A stretch of DNA of 10,381 nucleotides from DASZGI01 sp035938995 (GTDB lineage Bacteria; Actinomycetota; Actinomycetes; Streptomycetales; Catenulisporaceae), in the NCBI RefSeq assembly GCF_035938995.1, contig NZ_DASZGI010000412.1, positions 1-10,381 on the forward strand, read 5' to 3'. How positions within the stretch are numbered: position 1 is the first letter of the stretch; every line of letters starts with the position of its first letter. Shown piece after piece: positions 8,001 through 10,381 of this stretch. Below the pieces are notes generated by a model. That model searched no databases and was not told the origin of the DNA. It was given only the letters and a program-made list of their open reading frames with translations. Both the position numbers and the translations under genes were made by a program.

Positions 8001-9129
8001 CGCACCGGGAGCCGCCGCCGGTCTTCGTGGCCTGATGCGGACGATCGGCCGCGAGTACCCGCAGACCGTCGCGCGCCTCGTCGAACTCGATCCGGCCGCT
8101 CCCGCAGAGCAGACGGCCAAGCTCCTCGTGGCCGAACTTCTGTCGGGTGACCGGCACCCGGTTGCGATCCACCGCGCCGACCGGCGGCTTCGGCTCGACC
8201 CGGTCGAGACGCCGCTCGGCGCGCTCGCGACGGGCGGCGCCGGTCCTGCGGGCGACGGCGCCGCCGAGGCCCAAGCACTCGGGCTGGACCGCGAAAGCGT
8301 CCTCATGATCGTCGGCGGCGCTCGCGGCATCACCGCCCGCATCGCCTCGGCCCTGGCCGCCGCGGCCCGGTGCCGCATCGAACTGATCGGCCGCACACCG
8401 CTGCCCGTGGAGCCCGAGTCGCCCGCCACCGCCAGTGCCGCGGACGCCGTAGCACTGCGCGCCGCACTGATCGCCGGCGGGATGCGAGCCCCCGCCGAGA
8501 TCGAGCGCACCGTCGCCGCGACTCTCGCGGCCCGCGAGGTCGCCACCACCCTCCAGCGGCTTCGCGGCTTCGGCGCCCGCCCCCGCTACCACGCCCTCGA
8601 CGTGCGCGACGGCGCGGCGCTGCGGCAACTGCTCAAGGACATCCACACCGAGCACGGGCGGCTGGACGGCGTCGTCTACGCGGCTGGGATCATCGAGGAC
8701 AAGGTCATCGCGGACAAGACCCCAGAGTCGTTCGCCCGGGTCTTCGCGACCAAAGCCGACGGCGCCCGCGCCCTGTTCGCAGGCCTCGACCACCTGCCCG
8801 AACCGCCCCGATTCAGCGTCCTGTTCGGCAGCATCGCAGCGGTCTTCGGCAACCGCGGCCAGAGCGACTACGCCGCCGCGAACGACGCGCTGGAAAGCCT
8901 CGGCGCCGCCTGGGCGGCCCGGACCGGCGCCCGCTGCCTGACCGTGCACTGGGGTCCGTGGGCGCCGTCCGAAGAGCACGGCGGCATGGTCACCCCCGAA
9001 CTGATGCAGGCCTATGCCAAGCGCGGCATCGCGCTGATCGACCCGGAGGAAGGGGCGCTGGCGCTGCTACGGGAACTGGCCTGGGGCGGGAACGGTACCG
9101 CGGTGGTCTACACGGCCTCCGGGTGGTGA
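2062..9129 (+). CDS. Iterative type I PKS/PUFA-synthase-like protein, NMO-NMO-KS-AT-ACP-KR
   Basis: A complete 2355-residue megasynthase that should build a reduced acyl or polyol chain from malonyl units on one ACP. Domains by residue: two PfaD/FabK/nitronate-monooxygenase-like flavin barrels (about 10-215 and 300-625), KS (685-1124; Cys874, His1009, His1049), AT (1238-1540; Ser1332, His1439), ACP (1722-1802; Ser1757) and KR (about 1850-2355; Ser2257, Tyr2270, Asn2274, Lys2231). All catalytic residues of KS, AT, ACP and KR are present, so the enzyme looks active. No dehydratase, methyltransferase or thioesterase is visible. The domain signatures (EPTQLL in the KS, DSIK in the ACP, GGARGITA in the KR) match PfaA- and heterocyst-glycolipid-type iterative synthases rather than modular PKS. 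The start is the ATG preceded by AGGACGGAG. It is followed after 7 bases by a second KS-led gene, so the two probably form one operon and one enzyme complex. The product cannot be predicted from sequence. Confidence 0.93.
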   Translation: MPSARNRRDLVLAVSPCGMPNPRLAAAVVRAGATGILDLGRGGVAARRALELAAQWSPGGFGVRAGRGCELDPAEVERLAPGRVDCVVLGAGSPWRADDPRLAGWRVLCEVTSLAKARAAAEAGADGLIARGGEAGGAVGELSTFVLLQQLTSDADLGLAVWAAGGIGEHTAAAAVIGGAMGVVLDVQLALMPESELPEHVSAAIRGMDGSETVCVGGHRVLRPRGAAADAFDPALAPEQVADLLGTDPGAFLPIGQDGFLAARFRDRYANAGGAVRAIRSAILDAARDDATADVLGAGAPLAPALGTRLPVAQGPMTRVSDQAAFAASVAEHGALPFLALALSNADQTRTMMQQAAAALGDRPWGVGVLGFAPESTRTAQLEIIKELRPACAIVAGGRPAQARALEDAGISTFLHVPSPGLLRQFLDAGARKFVFEGSECGGHTGPRASFPLWEAQLGVLEDWLAEHGGKAPADNGAHACEVLFAGGVHDARSAAMVAAMAGPLVAYGARVGVLMGTAYLFTEEAVRNGAIQPLFQQQVVDAQATALLETAPGHTTRGVASPFTDEFERVKEQLREAGVSGRDAWERLEELNVGRLRVASKGLRREGADLIAVDEAGQLAEGMFMAGQVAVLRDTVTTIAALHDEVTEGARGCYAERAQVLRERLDIPAAGAPEAQPEAPAPLEIAIVGMACMFPGSPDLASFWATVLDGADRVTEVPKERWDPEIYYDPAAVGRDAGRATPSKWGGFLPPIPFDPLRYGIPPAALGSIEPTQLLALEAARRALVDAGYDRTGVDHDRTSVVFGAEAGSDLSNAAVLRNTLPSYLGTLPRELDEQLPRLTEDSFPGALANVIAGRIANRLDLGGANYTVDAACASSLAAVDVACKELAGGTSDLVLCGGVDLHNGINDFLLFSSVHALSPSGRSRTFDADADGIALGEGAACVLLKRLADAERDGDRVYAVIRGVGSASDGRALGLTAPRPEGQRRALERAYRNARISPRRVGLVEAHGTGTVVGDRTELRTLTDVFEEAGADPGSCALGSVKSQIGHTKCAAGLAGLVKAAMALHIGVRPPTVNLAKPNPGWDRARSPFVFHTAASPWPVPSADRIAGVSAFGFGGTNFHVVLSGYEQEIDARHGRDAWPAELFVFRGTDRAAAHRTIERLLARMQDEPKAQPWRLRDLALTASRAADGRTDRAWVALVASDPDDLAALARRALNGEHDPVAGLYQPADDDHFSEAKTALLFPGQGSQRPGMLAELFVAFPEIQHYLRLGSEWAGLMHPPTAFDNETRAEQDVRVRDTRVAQPALGVAGLAVDHLLRRLGIRPDAVAGHSYGELVALASAGAIDPAALLAASRERARVILEAAGDDPGAMAAVAAGRAEVESVLAAAGLDGTVVPANQNAPKQLVISGPTDAVDKAVVELRAAGIGAKRIPVACAFHSPIVAAAGDAFAGVLDGIEVRAPEVPVYANRTAAPYEPSAAAVRAGLAAQIGAPVRFADEIEAMYEAGMRVFVEAGPGRVLTRLVDAVLEGRPHAAVACEDRPDAGLRGLLRALARLATAGVALRTGWLFEGRDTLDAETAPRPTRPGWTVDGHLVRTADGASLPGGLAPARRISLEGTVIPEPTAASGAGQTNPDALLADFLRTSREMVAAQRDVMLAYLGATPGARVVLQAGPTAGPALDQYRPEPMALTSASAGSYAPPAETVAGASAPQENAPAGVKATDILGTVLEIISVRTGYPIDMIEPDLDLEADLSVDSIKRTEIAGELAKRLNLGAADLDDDQYEQMAKARTARAIAAWLSQHLDDAAAPDHATTSANGPDQLAHQGSTQPSSDPAGAAPFEDFAAVPEPDIRAPRRIELREIDAPLPETPDYGALAGKRFALLGTDEAAPLAEAVAAQLAAHGASVEPPRKAQPSGTEPPSDTSSNTESANTQAPNAIDGVLHFGGLTSAEQPLLPAAFAEIKTVLANPPQWFLAARPADAPGAAAGLRGLMRTIGREYPQTVARLVELDPAAPAEQTAKLLVAELLSGDRHPVAIHRADRRLRLDPVETPLGALATGGAGPAGDGAAEAQALGLDRESVLMIVGGARGITARIASALAAAARCRIELIGRTPLPVEPESPATASAADAVALRAALIAGGMRAPAEIERTVAATLAAREVATTLQRLRGFGARPRYHALDVRDGAALRQLLKDIHTEHGRLDGVVYAAGIIEDKVIADKTPESFARVFATKADGARALFAGLDHLPEPPRFSVLFGSIAAVFGNRGQSDYAAANDALESLGAAWAARTGARCLTVHWGPWAPSEEHGGMVTPELMQAYAKRGIALIDPEEGALALLRELAWGGNGTAVVYTASGW
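2089..3936 (+). other. Tandem PfaD/NMO-like flavin barrels (probable enoyl reductase)
   Basis: Two TIM-barrel halves of the nitronate monooxygenase/FabK family sit in tandem. Barrel 1 (residues about 10-215) has GGEAGGAVG (132-140) and AAGGI (163-167). Barrel 2 (about 300-625) has LPVAQGPMT (310-318), the full GSECGGHTG (438-446), AGGV (486-489) and VLMGTAYLF (514-522). In FabK and related enzymes the histidine of the GGH motif is functionally important; barrel 2 keeps it (His444) and barrel 1 has Ala138. Barrel 2 is therefore the likely FMN enoyl reductase and barrel 1 a degenerate or structural copy (inference). PfaD of PUFA synthases is normally a separate protein. Confidence 0.75.
4114..5433 (+). 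other. Ketosynthase domain (KS1)
   Basis: It begins with EIAIVGMACMFPG and ends with AFGFGGTNFHVV. The condensing triad is complete: Cys874 in DAACASS, His1009 in EAHGTGT and His1049 in GHTKCAAG. The segment EPTQLL (771-776) replaces the DPQxR of modular KS domains, as in PfaA/Hgl-type synthases. Confidence 0.93.
5773..6681 (+). other. Acyltransferase domain
   Basis: FPGQGSQ (1244-1250) opens the domain. The nucleophile is Ser1332 in GHSYGE and the histidine is His1439 in CAFHS, 107 residues later. CAFH resembles the HAFH malonyl signature rather than the YASH methylmalonyl one, so malonyl-CoA is the likely substrate (inference from known AT rules). FVEAGPG (1511-1517) marks the C-terminal part. 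Confidence 0.9.
7225..7467 (+). other. Acyl carrier protein domain, single copy
   Basis: LEADLSVDSIKRTEI contains the phosphopantetheine serine Ser1757. The DSIK form, where modular PKS usually have DSL, is typical of PUFA-synthase carrier domains. Only one copy is present, whereas PfaA proteins usually carry several in tandem. It is flanked by Pro/Ala/Ser/Gln-rich linkers. Confidence 0.9.
7609..9126 (+). other. Ketoreductase domain (structural and catalytic halves)
   Basis: The NAD(P)-binding motif is VGGARGITA (2084-2092). Catalytic residues are Lys2231 (ATKADG), Ser2257 (FGSIAAVFG), Tyr2270 and Asn2274 (SDYAAAN). The end carries HWGPW and GGMVTPEL, characteristic of PfaA/Hgl-type KRs. The N-terminal structural half contains a Ser/Thr/Asn-rich stretch at residues about 1914-1936. 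The protein stops directly after the KR, with no DH domain. Confidence 0.88.
9122..9129 (+). promoter_or_regulatory. Ribosome binding site overlapping the upstream stop codon
   Basis: GGTGGTGA matches the ideal GGAGGTGA at seven of eight positions and includes the TGA stop of the first synthase (9127-9129). It lies 7 bases before the ATG at 9137. This arrangement favours translational coupling and equal amounts of the two synthases. Confidence 0.65.
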
Positions 9130-9136
9130 CTCAGGC

Positions 9137-10381
9137 ATGACATCAACCCCGTCCTTGGGCACGACGGGTACCGCGCCCCACACCGGAGCAACAGCGACGG
9201 CGACTCCGATCGCGATCGTCGGGATGGCGGTGTTGCTGCCGGGCGCAAGCAACCTCGACGCGTACTGGAAGAACCTCGTCGGCGGCGTGGACTGCATCAC
9301 GGACGCGCCAGCGGGCCGCTGGGATCCAGAGTTCTACGACCCGGCGGCCGGACCGGGCCGCCCCGACCGGCTGTACTGTCGGCGCGGCGGGTTCGTGGAC
9401 GAATACGCCGAGATCGATCCGCTCGAGTTCGGCATCATGCCGGACTCCGTCCCCGGCGCCGAGCCGGACCAACTGCTCGCGCTACGCGTCGCGGCCGACG
9501 CGATCGCCGACGCCGGCGGGCGGGAGCGGTTGCCATCCCGTGATCGCATCGGCGTCGTCCTCGGCCGCGGCGGCTACCTCACTCCCGGCCTGGTGCGCCT
9601 CGACCAGCGCGTGCGCACCGCGAACCAGCTGGTACGGACCCTGCGCGAGCTGATGCCGGACCTGCCGGACGACCGGGCCGAGCAGGTGCGCGCCGCGTTC
9701 GCCGACGCCCTCGGCCCGCACAAGCCCGAGGCGGCGATCGGCCTGGTGCCGAACCTGGCCGCCTCCCGCATCTCGAACCGGCTCGACGTGCGAGGCCCGG
9801 CCTACACGGTCGACGCGGCGTGCGCGTCGTCGCTGGTCGCGGTGGACCACGCCGTGGCGGAACTCGTCGCCGGGCGCTGCGACGCGATGCTCGCCGGCGG
9901 CGCGCACCACTGCCACGACATCACCTTCTGGAGCGTGTTCAACCAGCTCGGCGCGCTCTCCCGGAGCGAACGCATCCGCCCCTTCCACCGCGGCGCCGAC
10001 GGGATCCTGATCGGCGAGGGCACCGGAGTCGTCGTCCTCAAGCGGCTCGACGACGCGCTCGCCGCCGGGGACCGGGTCTACGCCGTGATCCGCGGCACCG
10101 GAGTGGCCAGCGACGGCCGGGCCGCCAGCCTGTTCAATCCCGAACCGGCCGGCCAGGTGCGGGCGGTGCGCCAGGCCTGGGCCGCCGCGGGGCTCGATCC
10201 GCGCGCCGCCGACGCGCTCGGGCTGCTTGAGGCGCACGGTACTGCGACACCCGCCGGGGACGGGGCCGAGGTGACGACGCTCGCCGAGGTCTTCGGCCCG
10301 CCCGACGGCGACCCGATCGCGCTCGGGTCGGTGAAGTCGATGATCGGCCACACCATGCCTGCGGCCGGAATCGCGAGCCTG
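9137..10381 (+). CDS. Second KS-led type I PKS/PUFA-synthase-like protein, 3' truncated by window
   Basis: An open frame of 415 codons runs from the ATG at 9137 to the window edge without a stop. After a Thr/Ala-rich lead of about 24 residues, a ketosynthase begins at PIAIVGMAVLLPG. The active site is complete as far as seen: Cys229 in DAACASS, His367 in EAHGTAT and His405 in GHTMPAAG. The catalytic cysteine means this is a true condensing domain, not a chain-length-factor-like KS. EPDQLL again places it in the PfaA/Hgl branch. The KS's C-terminal end and all later domains lie outside the window. The gene starts 7 bases after the first synthase with a strong ribosome binding site over its stop codon, so both are almost certainly cotranscribed. 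It may supply the dehydratase missing from the first protein (inference). Confidence 0.92.
   Translation, partial: MTSTPSLGTTGTAPHTGATATATPIAIVGMAVLLPGASNLDAYWKNLVGGVDCITDAPAGRWDPEFYDPAAGPGRPDRLYCRRGGFVDEYAEIDPLEFGIMPDSVPGAEPDQLLALRVAADAIADAGGRERLPSRDRIGVVLGRGGYLTPGLVRLDQRVRTANQLVRTLRELMPDLPDDRAEQVRAAFADALGPHKPEAAIGLVPNLAASRISNRLDVRGPAYTVDAACASSLVAVDHAVAELVAGRCDAMLAGGAHHCHDITFWSVFNQLGALSRSERIRPFHRGADGILIGEGTGVVVLKRLDDALAAGDRVYAVIRGTGVASDGRAASLFNPEPAGQVRAVRQAWAAAGLDPRAADALGLLEAHGTATPAGDGAEVTTLAEVFGPPDGDPIALGSVKSMIGHTMPAAGIASL

Noticed and set aside
7831..8979. A 382-codon minus-strand frame opposite the KR
   Set aside because: The plus-strand KR motifs are intact and the antisense product resembles nothing known.
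2062..9129. Enediyne PKS (PksE) as the identity of the synthase
   Set aside because: Enediyne synthases also have KS-AT-ACP-KR order, but they continue with DH and a phosphopantetheinyl transferase domain and lack N-terminal flavin barrels. This protein ends after the KR and carries PfaA/Hgl-type motifs.
1..10381. CRISPR arrays, tRNA/rRNA genes, insertion sequences, terminal inverted repeats
   Set aside because: I looked for regularly spaced repeats, cloverleaf-like segments, transposase motifs and flanking repeats and saw none.

Overview
The window is very GC-rich, with strong G/C bias at third codon positions, Shine-Dalgarno-led genes and very long multidomain ORFs. This points to a secondary-metabolite locus in a high-GC actinomycete. 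No rRNA, tRNA, CRISPR array, insertion sequence or attachment site was seen.

Layout: (1) 3-1253, minus strand, a complete family-2-like (GT-A fold) glycosyltransferase whose stop codon lies at the window edge. (2) 1254-2061, an 808-base divergent intergenic region with no convincing gene. It holds an AT-rich stretch, a candidate promoter, a TATACGTATA palindrome, a second copy of its GTATACGT core, a 9-base tandem repeat and one hairpin. (3) 2062-9129, plus strand, a 2355-residue iterative type I polyketide/fatty acid synthase. Its order is two tandem nitronate-monooxygenase/FabK/PfaD-like flavin barrels, KS, AT, one ACP, KR. (4) From 9137 to the right edge, plus strand, the first 415 codons of a second KS-led synthase. 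It starts 7 bases after the previous stop codon, with its ribosome binding site overlapping that stop.

The sequence signatures are those of the PfaA/heterocyst-glycolipid ('secondary lipid') branch of iterative synthases rather than modular polyketide synthases: EPTQLL or EPDQLL where modular KS domains usually have DPQ, DAACASS around the active cysteine, an ACP of the DSIK type, a GGARGITA-type KR, and a PfaD-like flavin enoyl reductase. From memory, the Streptomyces coelicolor SCO0124-SCO0129 cluster, annotated at genome release as eicosapentaenoic-acid-like, is of this general kind; I could not compare it here.

Working model (inference): the two synthases act together, extending malonyl units, ketoreducing with the KR and probably reducing double bonds with the fused flavin barrel. 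A dehydratase would have to come from the unseen remainder of the second synthase or from downstream genes. The divergent glycosyltransferase could glycosylate the resulting lipid or polyol chain. The most notable feature is the N-terminal duplicated flavin barrel, in which the first copy has lost the conserved histidine that the second copy keeps.
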